Positions 33,368-41,474 of a DNA stretch of 64,000 nt are shown in pieces. The DNA is taken from contig CANHCQ010000010.1 of the NCBI GenBank assembly GCA_947459215.1, positions 1-64,000 of the forward strand, given 5' to 3'. Source of the DNA: Phycisphaerales bacterium (GTDB taxonomy: Bacteria > Planctomycetota > Phycisphaerae > Phycisphaerales > UBA1924). Position 1 is the stretch's first letter; each line of letters starts with the position of its first letter. The notes beneath the pieces are model-generated. The model ran no database searches and had not been told where the DNA came from. It worked only from the letters and a program-made list of their open reading frames with translations. The position numbers were made by a program, and so were the translations under genes.

Positions 33368-33767
33368 CGCGATGGCCCGGGCCCACGCGCTCTTCACCCG
33401 CGCGATCGAGCTCGACGGCGCGGCACGCGAAGACATGGTGCGCGAAGCCTGCGGGGCGGACGCCGAGGCACTGCGCCGCGTGCGGCTGCTGCTGCAGGTT
33501 GCCAAGCGAACGACCGACTTTCTGGAGTCGCCCGCGGTCGCCGCGGTCGATCCGCTCGCGGCGGCGGTGCCGCAGGCGGCGGGGAACTACCTGGCAGTCG
33601 GCGTGCTGGGTGTCGGGGGCATGGCGACGGTCTACGAAGCAGTGCAGGAGAACCCGAATCGGCGGGTTGCGATCAAGGTGATGCACCAGAGCATGAGCCA
33701 CCCGGACGCGTTGACGCGGTTCCGGCTGGAAGCCCAGACACTGGAGCGGCGAACGTGGACACGATGA
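33357..33767 (+). pseudogene. N-terminal fragment of a deleted Ser/Thr kinase-TPR gene
   Basis: A 136-codon frame that begins with GTG at 33357, preceded by GGAGG five bases upstream, and overlaps the sigma gene's end. It encodes the usual N-terminus of planctomycete sigma-linked kinases (RAHALFTRAIELDGAAREDMVREACG) and then the kinase glycine loop LGVGGMATVYEA and VAIKVMHQ. It proceeds only to RFRLEAQTLE and stops in an unrelated tail RRTWTR. The HRD, DFG and all later kinase motifs are missing. The TPR end of the same kind of protein resumes in another frame at 33755, so one internal deletion explains both pieces. It cannot be a working kinase. Confidence 0.8.
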
Positions 33768-34255
33768 ACACGCTGGCGACGCTGGGGGCGATCGTGTACG
33801 CACGCGGGCGCGCCGCCGAGGGCGAGAAGATGATGCGGGAGGCGATCGAGGTACAGACCCGCGTCGTCGGGGCGTCGCACCCGGCGGCGATGAACGCGAT
33901 GACGCTGCTGATGGCCGCCCTGTGGAACTCCGATCGGGACCAAGACGCCCTCGCCGTGAGCACCCAACTGGTCGAGCTCACTGGCGCCAGCAAGGACCCG
34001 CTCTCACCGGGGCCGACGCTGTCGGTGCACGGGGCGATTCTGGACGATGTTGGAAGACACGCCGAGGCGCTCGCCGCGCTGCAGGAGGGCTATGCCTCCG
34101 TCGCACGCACGTTCGGACCGGTTCATCCGCAGACCCGAGCCGCGGCGGAGCGGCTGGCGGAGTACCACGCCAAGGCGCATGCCCGCGATCCCGGTATCGG
34201 TCATGACCGAGAACAGGCCAAGTGGCGAGAGGTCGCGGAGAAGGCGAAGCGATAG
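33755..34255 (+). pseudogene. C-terminal TPR fragment of the deleted kinase gene
   Basis: A 166-codon frame beginning near the deletion point, in a different frame from the N-terminal piece. It reads as TPR repeats of the type that end planctomycete kinase-TPR proteins: DTMNTLATLGAIVYARGRAAEGEKMMREAIEVQTRVVGASHPAAMNAM, then a second repeat with HAEALAALQEGYASVARTFGPVHPQTRAAAERLAEYH. The helices are intact, so a free TPR protein could in principle be made from the GTG at 33755. No Shine-Dalgarno supports that start. I treat it as the far end of one decayed gene. Confidence 0.72.
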
Positions 34256-34352
34256 TGGGGCAGCGGCATGTGAGACGCGAGTGAGTTGTTCGCGGCGCGA
34301 TTCGGCGGTGTGTTCCGCGTTGCCAGATGGAGATTCAACCAGGAGTCCGTAC

Positions 34353-34826
34353 ATGGCGGTTCGGCGACATCCCATGGCGGTGCAGACGACCAGTGACGCG
34401 CTCGATCGCGTTCCCCTCGATACCGCGTTGGTCGCGCGCCTGCGTGCGTCCTACGAGATAGTCCGCGGGCACGAACTGCGGCTTGCCGAGACGTTCTACA
34501 CCAAGTTGTTCGCACTCGCTCCGCACCTGCGGCCCATGTTCCCCGCCGACCTTCGGGCGCAGGCCGAGAAACTCACCGCCGCGCTCGACGTGGTGGTCCG
34601 CAACTTCGAGGACCCGGCCGCCAACGCCGCGATGCTCGCCTCGCTGGGGCGACGCCACGCCGGCTACGGCGTGAAGCCCGAGCACTACACCCTGGTCGTT
34701 GATCTACTGGTCGAGTCGATGCGAGAGCTGGGCGGAGCGGCGGTTGAGCAAGGACGTCTGGAAGAATGGCACGGGGCGCTGCGGCTGATCGGCCAGCAGA
34801 TGATCGCGGCGACGCGCGTCCCATGA
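34353..34826 (+). CDS. single-domain globin (flavohemoglobin-type heme domain)
   Basis: A 157-aa globin with the residue order of the heme domain of flavohemoglobins and bacterial single-domain globins. LRASYEIVRGHELRLAETFYTKLFALAPHLRPMF carries Phe63 at CD1; QAEKL gives Gln70 at E7; RHAGYGVKPEHY holds proximal His102. There is no FAD/NAD domain, so it would need a separate reductase to act on NO or O2. The ATG at 34353 has AGGAG seven bases upstream. It follows the kinase remnant and precedes the Cys-rich trio; a functional link to either is not shown. Confidence 0.88.
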   Translation: MAVRRHPMAVQTTSDALDRVPLDTALVARLRASYEIVRGHELRLAETFYTKLFALAPHLRPMFPADLRAQAEKLTAALDVVVRNFEDPAANAAMLASLGRRHAGYGVKPEHYTLVVDLLVESMRELGGAAVEQGRLEEWHGALRLIGQQMIAATRVP

Positions 34827-35024
34827 GTCGCCTCCGGCAAAGCCCGTCGGTCGGTTGCGCTCGATCTCGTCGTTACCGGGCTGGTGCCGCGGCGATCGGG
34901 GGCTGCGTTACCGGGTGTTTGCCGGCTGGGGTTGACGCGGATACCTGACGGACTCCGGCCGTGTTGGATAGGTCGGAACCCAGAACACGTTCTGCGTCGT
35001 CGAACTCCCGTTGGCTTACCGATG

Positions 35025-35030
35025 TACAAT
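35025..35030 (+). promoter_or_regulatory. possible -10 hexamer (TACAAT) at the start of the Cys-rich protein gene
   Basis: TACAAT lies seven bases before an ATG at 35038. If it is a promoter element, transcription would begin at that ATG and the ATG at 35029 would not be used. No clear -35 box is seen 15-19 bases upstream. Confidence 0.25.
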
Positions 35031-35472
35031 GGTCAAGATGATCCGCTTCGGCGTCATTTTCGGATTGCTGTTCCAGTCGCTGGTTGCGATCTGTTGCGGC
35101 AATCTGACCGTTTCTCGTGCGGATGGATGTTGCGGCACCGAGGACGTGTGCTGCTGCTGCACGACGCAGCCGGCCGTTGAGGACTCCTGTTGCACGCAGG
35201 TCGCGGTAGACCCGTGCTGTCTGTCGTCGGACGACCAGAAGACGCCGTCGGACTGCGATTGCTGCACCATTGAGCAGGAGATGCCGCAGACCCCGGCCGA
35301 GCCGGCGCGGCGGTACTCGGGCGACACGCAGGGTGTGGCCGTCCCTCCTGCGGCGCTCGCCGTTGTTCATGTGAGTGGAGTCCGCGAGCCGTTGACGCTC
35401 GCGTTTTGGCACGAGCCTCCCAGGCCATCCGGACGAGCGTTGCTCGCGGATCAGTGCCGCTGGAACTTGTAA
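35029..35472 (+). CDS. exported Cys-rich protein (147 aa), first of three
   Basis: A small protein with an N-terminal hydrophobic segment (FGVIFGLLFQSLVAICC) followed by a Cys-rich region. It has 16 Cys, mostly in adjacent pairs: residues 22-23, 34-35, 41-44, 54-55, 63-64, 76 and 78-79. The pattern resembles metal-binding proteins, but I do not recognise the family. The C-terminal third (about 90-147) is not Cys-rich. It heads a run of three small exported Cys-rich genes, which suggests that they act together on thiophilic metals in the envelope. The start may be 35029 or 35038. Confidence 0.68.
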   Translation: MVKMIRFGVIFGLLFQSLVAICCGNLTVSRADGCCGTEDVCCCCTTQPAVEDSCCTQVAVDPCCLSSDDQKTPSDCDCCTIEQEMPQTPAEPARRYSGDTQGVAVPPAALAVVHVSGVREPLTLAFWHEPPRPSGRALLADQCRWNL

Positions 35473-35665
35473 AGAACACCGGCCGTTCGGGCTTCTTGCC
35501 TGAGCGGTGTGGGCCGTCCGAAGGCCCCTTGCCTCGGCACTGTGTGCACCGCACGCAGTCGCCCGGGTCGTGGCGTCCATCGGTGGCGCTGCATCGTTGT
35601 TCTTTCGTTGTTCCCATCCACATTGCATCCACCCAGCTCCGCTGGGTCATTCGAAAGGATCGAAC

Positions 35666-35881
35666 ATGAACGCTCTTTTTCTCGCGCTTTCGTCGGCTGG
35701 CATGATTTATCTCGCTCCCGCGGCTGAGCAGACCGCCAAGGTCGAGGCCAAGGCCTGCTGCTGCGGCACGTCCTGCACCTGCGAGGCCTGCAACTGCTCG
35801 TGCAGCGGAAGCTGCAAGGACGGCTGCGACTGCTGCTGCGCCAGCGGGACATGCTGCTCGACGGCTGCGTGCTGCAAGTAA
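35666..35881 (+). CDS. exported metallothionein-like Cys-rich protein (71 aa)
   Basis: A 71-aa protein. The first 28 residues are a hydrophobic, signal-like leader (MNALFLALSSAGMIYLAPAAEQ). The following 43 residues contain 17 Cys in CC, CCC, CxC and CxxC arrangements (ACCCGTSCTCEACNC, CDCCCASGTCC), a density found in metallothioneins. AAGGA lies six bases before the ATG, which supports this start over an upstream GTG. The predicted role is to bind several soft metal ions; export to the periplasm or surface is inferred from the leader. It sits between the other two Cys-rich genes. Confidence 0.75.
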   Translation: MNALFLALSSAGMIYLAPAAEQTAKVEAKACCCGTSCTCEACNCSCSGSCKDGCDCCCASGTCCSTAACCK

Positions 35882-35917
35882 CCCACCAAGCCCCCCTCCT
35901 TATCCTCGCGCGGGGAC

Positions 35918-35943
35918 GTCCCCCTCGCGGGGGCTTTGGTTTC
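35918..35943 (+). terminator. possible intrinsic terminator after the metallothionein-like gene
   Basis: CCCCC (35920-35924) pairs with GGGGG (35929-35933) around the loop TCGC, followed by CTTTGGTTT. The stem is short and an alternative fold with the preceding GCGCGGGG is possible. It would separate this gene from the YHS lipoprotein gene. Confidence 0.5.
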
Positions 35944-35963
35944 TCGGCTAACATTTCCATAAG
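35936..35963 (+). promoter_or_regulatory. possible sigma-70-type promoter upstream of the YHS-like lipoprotein
   Basis: TTGGTT (35936-35941) and CATAAG (35958-35963) are 16 bases apart and match the -35 and -10 consensus at three and four positions. It would give the lipoprotein gene at 36029 its own transcript after the preceding terminator. Confidence 0.28.
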
Positions 35964-36028
35964 ACACTGACCTCCAATGCCATCCCAGAGTCGGGGCGGA
36001 CTGGAGTGCATCTCGAAAGGACCGATTC

Positions 36029-36391
36029 ATGGACTTCTCTAAAGCGGCATTGAATGTGGCTGGCGCGTTCATCCTCGCTGGCAGCATCGCGACCTTCGCT
36101 GGCTGTCAGAACAACAAGTGCTCGACCAGCGACGACTGCTGCGGCACGTGCAGCACCGCCGGCGCGTGCAAGGAGAAGTGCGGCGACAAGGGGTGCAGCA
36201 AGGACGGCGAGAAGAAACAGGCCCTGAACACGACCTGCCCCATCGGCGACCACGCGGCCGACGGCACCATCACCGCGTCCCACAACGGCAAAACCGTCGC
36301 GTTCTGCTGCAACGACTGCAAGGAAGCCTTCGCGACCAAGACCGACGCCGAGAAGGTCGAGATCATCGCCAAGGCCTATGCGGCGAAGTGA
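36029..36391 (+). CDS. Cys-rich lipoprotein with YHS/TRASH-like metal-binding domain
   Basis: A 120-aa lipoprotein. The signal ends in the lipobox FAGC with Cys26, so the mature chain is anchored to a membrane. Residues 31-56 are Cys-rich (KCSTSDDCCGTCSTAGACKEKCGDKGC). Residues 67-115 read NTTCPIGDHAADG, then SHNGKTVAFCCNDCKEAFATK; the pattern CP, GK, FCCxxC, F is that of YHS/TRASH-type heavy-metal-binding domains found in copper and mercury handling proteins. A Shine-Dalgarno GAAAGGA precedes the ATG. It closes the Cys-rich trio and has its own terminator at 36444-36477. Confidence 0.82.
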   Translation: MDFSKAALNVAGAFILAGSIATFAGCQNNKCSTSDDCCGTCSTAGACKEKCGDKGCSKDGEKKQALNTTCPIGDHAADGTITASHNGKTVAFCCNDCKEAFATKTDAEKVEIIAKAYAAK

Positions 36392-36713
36392 TGCGGCCAG
36401 AGTGATCAGGGTGTTTCCCCAGATCACAATCTGTTTTCAGACGACGGGCGGCACGGGCCGCCCGTTGTTATTTTTTGCTCCGCGGGGGTCGAAACGACAG
36501 AATTGACGTCCGTTGTCGCCCTGAGACTTGTGAAATCCCCGTCGAGCGGACATATTGGAGGGGGAACTTCGCCGCTTGTCGGACTTTGTCGCAACCTTGG
36601 GTGATGTTCGGCGGCAACAGAAGGGGGCCACGCTCGTTTCACGCGGCATGGGTCCGGCAGGGGGTGGAATCTGTGAGGACGCTGGCGACTCGCCGGCCGA
36701 CGGAGGATGCAGC
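36392..36713. other. intergenic region with terminator and upstream region of the metzincin gene
   Basis: The first part holds the terminator at 36444-36477. An open frame continues in frame into the metzincin gene from 36555, but its residues show no signal or domain, and GGAGG at 36702-36706 marks the true start. No RNA gene is seen. Confidence 0.5.
36444..36477 (+). terminator. intrinsic terminator of the Cys-rich lipoprotein gene
   Basis: Arms ACGGGCGG (36444-36451) and CCGCCCGT (36458-36465) flank a 6-base loop, followed by TGTTATTTTTT. It is 53 bases past the lipoprotein stop. Confidence 0.85.
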
Positions 36714-39290
36714 ATGAAGTCTCGTGCCCTGCTCGTGGGAGCACTCGGTGTGGCCCTTCTCTCGTTCGCGGCTCAGGCCGCGGGCGATCCGCGTGCGGCG
36801 TGGTCGCATGTGGGTCAGGTCGAAACTCCCGCGTCGGCCCGCCGCGGCGTGCTGGGTGCCATTGGCTTCGGCGCACTGGAGACCCCGAAGGCTTACGCCT
36901 CGTTCAAGATGGACGACCGGCAGATGGTTTCGATGCTGGCGGGGGCGCCGATGGAGTTCACCGCTGCGGCGGAGAACGCTCCTGTGGTGATGCTGCCCCG
37001 GCCCGACGGCACGCTTGAAGCGTTCACGCTCGTTGAGTCGCCGGTGATGCACCCGCTGCTGGCGGCGAAGTACCCCAGCATCAAGACCTATTCGGCCCAG
37101 GGCCTGGACAACCCCGCCGCGGTGGCGCGGGTATCGATGAACGAGCTTGGCTTCTTCGCGACGGTGCTGTCACCCGAGGGTGATTATGCGGTCGCGCCGT
37201 TGGAGCCCGTGACCGCGCTTCGGAACCCGGAGGCTGTGTACGCGAGCGCGTATACGAGCGAGGTCACTGGGCCGTGGGAGTGCGGGTTCGTGCACGAAGA
37301 CGGGCCGGTGCTCCCGGATCCGTCGATCTTCGTGTCCACGGGGCCCACACTTCGGACGTATCAGATCGCGTGTGCGATGGAAGCGCAGATGTGCGTGAAC
37401 CTCGGCGGCGGCACGATCGCGGGCGGGTTGAGCCTGGTGACGACCGCCGTCAACGCGACAAACGCCCTTTGGGAAAAGGAATTCGCGATCCGGTTCATCA
37501 TGTTCCCGGAGTCGGACCAGATCATCTTTACGGACGTCGCGACGAACCCGTACGACAACTCCGACAACACCTCGATGCTGGAAGAGAACCAGGGGATCAT
37601 CGAGGCGAACAGCGACGCGCCGTACGACATCGGCCACGTGATCGCGTGGACCGGTGGCGGCGTGGCGAGCCGGGGTTCGGCGTGCAGCCCGAGCAACAAG
37701 GGTCGCGGCGTCAGCGGAAACATGTTCTCCGCCGCGTCGTTCTCGAATCCGCAGACGTTCACCCACGAGCTGGGGCACCAGTTCAATGCGCCGCACACAT
37801 GGAACAGCCCGAACGGGGCGTGCACCGCGGCCCAGTGGGGCAGCTCCGCGGCGATGGAGCCGGGCAGCGGCTCGACGATCCTGTCGTACGCCGGATCCTG
37901 CAGCCCGGACAACATCCAGAGCTCACGCGACAACTACTACAGCCAGGGCAGCCAGCAGCAGATCACGGACTTCGCCGCGTCCCTCGCCTGCACCGCCGCG
38001 ATCGCCACCACCAACAGCGCCCCGGTCGTGACCTCGCCGGTGCTGAACAACGACGTGGTGCCGATCAGCACGCCGTTTATGCTGACCGGTTCTGCGACCG
38101 ATCCAAACGGCGACGCGCTGACGTTTATCTGGGAGCAGCGCGACTTCGGCGCGCAGCGAGCTCTTTCCGCCGGCGACGGCGGCAGCGGGCCGCTCTTCCG
38201 CTCGTTCCTGCCAAGCACCGCAGGGAGCACCCGTTTCTTTCCGCGATTGTCCACGATCCTCACCGGCAACCTCGCCGGTAGCGTCGGCGAGATTCTCCCG
38301 ACCACGACTCGCACCATGCGATTCCGCTTTACCGCCCGTGACAACAAGGCGGGCGGCGGCGGCGTGAACTTCGTCGATCGTCAGATCCGCTCGATCAATA
38401 CCGTCGGCCCCTTCAGGGTCACAGCGCCCAACACCAGCGGGACACAGTCCGGCGCGGTGGTGGTGCGATGGGACGTCAAGAACACGACGACGACCCCGTT
38501 CAATCACAACCTCGTAAACATCTGGCTGTCAACCAACGGCGGCAACGCCTTTACCACGCTGCTCAAGGCCGATACGCCCAACGACGGCGTGGAGGCGGTC
38601 ACTCTCCCGCAGAGCAGTTCGACGCAGATGCGCATCATGGTTCGGCCCAAGGGCAACCTGGGAGACGCGCTCTACTTCGACATCAGCGACGCGAACATGA
38701 CGCTCGCCGCGGCTCCGGCGTCGGTGCGGCTCGCCTCCGGCGGTTCGCCGATCATCGGCGACAGCGTGGGCAACGGCAACGCCAACGGAGCGCCGGAGCC
38801 TGGCGAATCCAACGTGCAGATGTGGTTCGATCTGCTCAGCACGGGGCTGAACACCGCGACCGGGGTGACCGCGACGGTGCAGTCGCTGACCGCCGGTGTC
38901 ACGGTGACGCAGCCCAGCATCTCGTTCGACGACATGCCCCTCGGCGCTCTTGAACGCAACGCGTTCCCGGCGCTGATCTCGGTGGCTCCCTCGGTCGCGT
39001 GCGGCAGCAACGCATCGATCCGGGTCAATGTCACCACGGCTCAGGGGCCTTTCACCATCAACTACACCGTCAAGATGGGCCCGACGACCAACATCTGCGC
39101 CGCGCCCTCGGCATACTGCGCGGGAGATCTCAACGACGACGGCTTCATCGACGACGCCGACTTCGTGCTCTTTGCCATCGCGTACGACCAGCTCAACTCC
39201 GGCGGTGGCGATCTGGACTTCGACACGCTGACGGATGATGCCGACTTCGTGCTGTTCGCCACGGCGTACGACGCCTTGGTCTGCCCGTGA
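36714..39290 (+). CDS. secreted metzincin-like metalloprotease with dockerin-like tail
   Basis: An 858-aa exported protein: signal peptide (ALLVGALGVALLSFAAQA-AGD), a propeptide-like stretch to about 215, then a reprolysin-type (M12B-like) catalytic domain. The zinc motif is HELGHQFNAPH (His351, Glu352, His355, His361). Metzincins normally have Gly at the eighth position of the motif and a later Met-turn; here the former is Asn358 and the turn reads TILSY, with Leu for Met. C-terminal beta-rich domains follow (PVVTSPVLNNDVVPIS..., then an Ig/cadherin-like GSATDPNGDALTFIWEQ). The end carries two dockerin-type repeats (DLNDDGFIDDADF, DLDFDTLTDDADF) and AYDALVCP. GGAGG lies seven bases before the ATG at 36714. 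It is likely a surface or secreted protease. Confidence 0.85.
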   Translation: MKSRALLVGALGVALLSFAAQAAGDPRAAWSHVGQVETPASARRGVLGAIGFGALETPKAYASFKMDDRQMVSMLAGAPMEFTAAAENAPVVMLPRPDGTLEAFTLVESPVMHPLLAAKYPSIKTYSAQGLDNPAAVARVSMNELGFFATVLSPEGDYAVAPLEPVTALRNPEAVYASAYTSEVTGPWECGFVHEDGPVLPDPSIFVSTGPTLRTYQIACAMEAQMCVNLGGGTIAGGLSLVTTAVNATNALWEKEFAIRFIMFPESDQIIFTDVATNPYDNSDNTSMLEENQGIIEANSDAPYDIGHVIAWTGGGVASRGSACSPSNKGRGVSGNMFSAASFSNPQTFTHELGHQFNAPHTWNSPNGACTAAQWGSSAAMEPGSGSTILSYAGSCSPDNIQSSRDNYYSQGSQQQITDFAASLACTAAIATTNSAPVVTSPVLNNDVVPISTPFMLTGSATDPNGDALTFIWEQRDFGAQRALSAGDGGSGPLFRSFLPSTAGSTRFFPRLSTILTGNLAGSVGEILPTTTRTMRFRFTARDNKAGGGGVNFVDRQIRSINTVGPFRVTAPNTSGTQSGAVVVRWDVKNTTTTPFNHNLVNIWLSTNGGNAFTTLLKADTPNDGVEAVTLPQSSSTQMRIMVRPKGNLGDALYFDISDANMTLAAAPASVRLASGGSPIIGDSVGNGNANGAPEPGESNVQMWFDLLSTGLNTATGVTATVQSLTAGVTVTQPSISFDDMPLGALERNAFPALISVAPSVACGSNASIRVNVTTAQGPFTINYTVKMGPTTNICAAPSAYCAGDLNDDGFIDDADFVLFAIAYDQLNSGGGDLDFDTLTDDADFVLFATAYDALVCP

Positions 39291-39302
39291 GTGATGGCGG
39301 TC

Positions 39303-39344
39303 GCAAAAAAACTTCCGCCGCGGCACTGCCGCGGCGGTTTTTTT
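39303..39344 (+). terminator. strong intrinsic terminator after the metzincin gene
   Basis: A perfect 10-bp stem CCGCCGCGGC / GCCGCGGCGG (39315-39324, 39328-39337) with loop ACT is followed by TTTTTTT and preceded by an A-run, so it works on both strands: for the metzincin (+) and also behind the tRNA-Gln (-). Confidence 0.9.
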
Positions 39345-39376
39345 GGGGACGCGTCTCTCGGGCTGTTCGAGGCGAA

Positions 39377-39447
39377 TTGGGGATCTAGGATTCGAACCTA
39401 GACTAAGTGAGTCAGAGTCACTCGTGCTACCGTTACACCAATCCCCA
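39377..39447 (-). tRNA. tRNA-Gln (anticodon CTG)
   Basis: On the minus strand the 71-nt gene starts TGGGGAT and ends ATCCCCA plus discriminator A. The D arm is GTGTAACGGTAGCAC; the anticodon stem AGTGA/TCACT bounds loop CTCTGAC, giving anticodon CTG; the T arm is CTAGGTTCGAATCCTAG. The U1-A72 first pair and CTG anticodon are those of tRNA-Gln reading CAG. CCA is not encoded. Confidence 0.95.
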
Positions 39448-39514
39448 AGCGATTGGACCGAATGGTACGCACGCGGCTTGCCCTGACAAGTGCGGCCGGG
39501 CGTCCAATGGTCGG

Positions 39515-39520
39515 TACACT
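39515..39520 (+). promoter_or_regulatory. candidate -10 hexamer for a leaderless transcript (TACACT)
   Basis: TACACT is followed by six bases (CCGCCC) and the ATG at 39527 of the DUF885 gene. No Shine-Dalgarno lies between. Same spacing as at 22306, 32606, 47911 and 56079. Confidence 0.4.
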
Positions 39521-39526
39521 CCGCCC

Positions 39527-41416
39527 ATGAATCAGCTCCTCCGCGTGTCCTTGGTTGCCGCTGTGGCCGCCTCCGTTGTATGTACGTCCGTTGCCGGCCT
39601 GCCGGCGGGTGTTTCGCCGTCGCGATCAACCATGCCGGCTCGAGACTCCCGCGTCATTGCGTTGCTCGACGCGTATTACGACCTGATCTGCCAGGCCGAT
39701 CCGGTCGGTGCCAGCACCAGGGGTGATCTGCGGTTCAACGACCGGCTGCCCGATGTCAGCCCCGAAGCACTCGCGATCCAGCGGAGCGAAGCGTCGAGAT
39801 TGCTGGCGCAGGTACGTGAGCTCGATCGGTCCGCCTTGCAGGGCGAAGACCTGATCGACGCGGACCTTCTGGAGTACACACTCGATTTATCCGATCGGGG
39901 CGCGAAGTACTTGCCGGAGCAGATGCCGATCAACGCCCTCGAGGGGCCGCACATCAGCCTGCCGCAGATGTACCTGCAGCTGCCATTGGCGACGGAGCAG
40001 CACCTCGCCGATTATGTGACGAGGCTGGAGAAGATTCCGACACTGATTGATCAGCAGATCGCCAACATGCGGGCGGGCATGAAGGCAGGGAGGGTGCCGC
40101 CGAAGGTGATTCTTGCCGACACGGTGAACGGCATTCGCTCGCACTGCTCGCCGGAAATCGCCGGGAAGCCATCGAGTTCGCCGTTCTTCACGCCGCTGCG
40201 CGTACGAAGCGAGTCGGACGTGCTTGCCGTTCGCGCGAGCAAGGCGATCGCCTCGGGCATCGTGCCCGCGTTCGAGCGTCTCGCGGCGTTCGTGGAGAAT
40301 GAGTACATCCCCGCGTGCCGCGACACGATCGGGGCCGCTCAGGGCGTCGACGGCATCGGCTGGTACGAGCACCAGCTCCGTTTCCACACCACCACGGTGC
40401 TGACGGCTCGGCAGATCCACGATATCGGGCTCGCCGAAGTCGCACGCATCAAGGCCGAGATGATGCGGGTGATCGACGAGACGAACTGGGCGGACAAGGG
40501 CCGATACACGGGGACGCACCAGGTTGAGGAACGCTTCGCGAGGTTTGTCGAGTTCCTCCGCACCGACCCGCGGTTCTATTTCACGAGCGAAGAGGAGATG
40601 CTTTCGGGCTATCGCGCGATCGGCAAGCGGGTTGATCCCGAGCTTTTGGGGCTTTTCGCGACGCTGCCGCGGCTGCCGTGGGGGATCCGGCCGATTCCGC
40701 GGTTCGCGGCGCCGAGTTCGCCCGCCGCGTACTACTACCCGGGCTCGACCAAGTCCGGCGTTCCCGGGTACTTCATGGTGAATACGTACGACCTGAAGCA
40801 GCGGCCCAAGTACAGCATGATCTCACTGACGCTGCACGAGGCTGTGCCCGGACATCACTTCCAGGGTGCGATCGCCGACGAGCTTCCGAGCCAGCACGCG
40901 TACCGCTCGGTCATGTGGTACACGGCGCACGGGGAGGGCTGGGCGCTCTACGCCGAGTCGCTTGGGCTGGAAATGGGCGACGACGTGCGTTCCGCGGCCA
41001 ATCCCAATGGCCGTGGGCTCTACACCGATCCGTACGACTATTTCGGACGCCTGAGCGACGAGATCTGGCGGGCGTGCCGGCTGGTCGTGGACACGGGGAT
41101 GCACGCGTTTGGATGGTCGCGGCAGCAGGCGATCGACTACATGCTGGCGAACTCCGCGGGCACCGAGCTGGACACGGTGAGCGAGATCGACCGCTATATC
41201 GGCTGGCCGGGCCAGGCGTGTGCGTACAAGCTCGGCGAGATTCGCATCCGCGAGCTGCGAGCGAAGGCGACGGCTGCACTTGGCTCGGGCTTTGATAAGC
41301 GCCTGTTCCATGACGAGCTGCTGAATGCGGGCTCGATCCCGCTCGCGGTGCTCGAGAAGCGGATCGATCGCTGGATCGAGGTGACGCGGCTGCGCAAAGA
41401 CAACGCCGCCCGATGA
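39527..41416 (+). CDS. exported DUF885 family metallopeptidase-like protein
   Basis: A 629-aa exported protein of the DUF885 family, with a signal peptide (VSLVAAVAASVVCTSVAG). The family-typical zinc site appears as TLHEAVPGHHFQ with His437, Glu438, His443 and His444, followed by the conserved YTAHGEGWALYAE. The N-terminal domain has LLDAYYDLICQADPVGAS and WGIRPIPRF. DUF885 proteins resemble gluzincin peptidases and are thought to cleave peptides; substrate is unknown. I start at the ATG at 39527, which places the signal peptide; the frame is open upstream through the tRNA, which is not coding. The stop codon is embedded in a hairpin (41402-41427). Confidence 0.9.
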   Translation: MNQLLRVSLVAAVAASVVCTSVAGLPAGVSPSRSTMPARDSRVIALLDAYYDLICQADPVGASTRGDLRFNDRLPDVSPEALAIQRSEASRLLAQVRELDRSALQGEDLIDADLLEYTLDLSDRGAKYLPEQMPINALEGPHISLPQMYLQLPLATEQHLADYVTRLEKIPTLIDQQIANMRAGMKAGRVPPKVILADTVNGIRSHCSPEIAGKPSSSPFFTPLRVRSESDVLAVRASKAIASGIVPAFERLAAFVENEYIPACRDTIGAAQGVDGIGWYEHQLRFHTTTVLTARQIHDIGLAEVARIKAEMMRVIDETNWADKGRYTGTHQVEERFARFVEFLRTDPRFYFTSEEEMLSGYRAIGKRVDPELLGLFATLPRLPWGIRPIPRFAAPSSPAAYYYPGSTKSGVPGYFMVNTYDLKQRPKYSMISLTLHEAVPGHHFQGAIADELPSQHAYRSVMWYTAHGEGWALYAESLGLEMGDDVRSAANPNGRGLYTDPYDYFGRLSDEIWRACRLVVDTGMHAFGWSRQQAIDYMLANSAGTELDTVSEIDRYIGWPGQACAYKLGEIRIRELRAKATAALGSGFDKRLFHDELLNAGSIPLAVLEKRIDRWIEVTRLRKDNAAR

Positions 41417-41427
41417 CGGGCGGCGTT
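41402..41427 (+). terminator. hairpin spanning the DUF885 stop codon
   Basis: AACGCCGCCCG (41402-41412) pairs with CGGGCGGCGTT (41417-41427) around ATGA, so the TGA stop (41414-41416) lies in the loop. No T-run follows. It may terminate transcription or protect the 3' end. Confidence 0.55.
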
Positions 41428-41474
41428 CGGCCTCAGTGTCTGTGTGTCGGAGTGCAGCGAACCTGCGACCGTGC

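Noticed and set aside
33755-34255. Independent functional TPR gene
   Set aside because: It lacks its own Shine-Dalgarno, starts in the middle of a repeat and matches the tail of the kinase-TPR type whose head is directly upstream.
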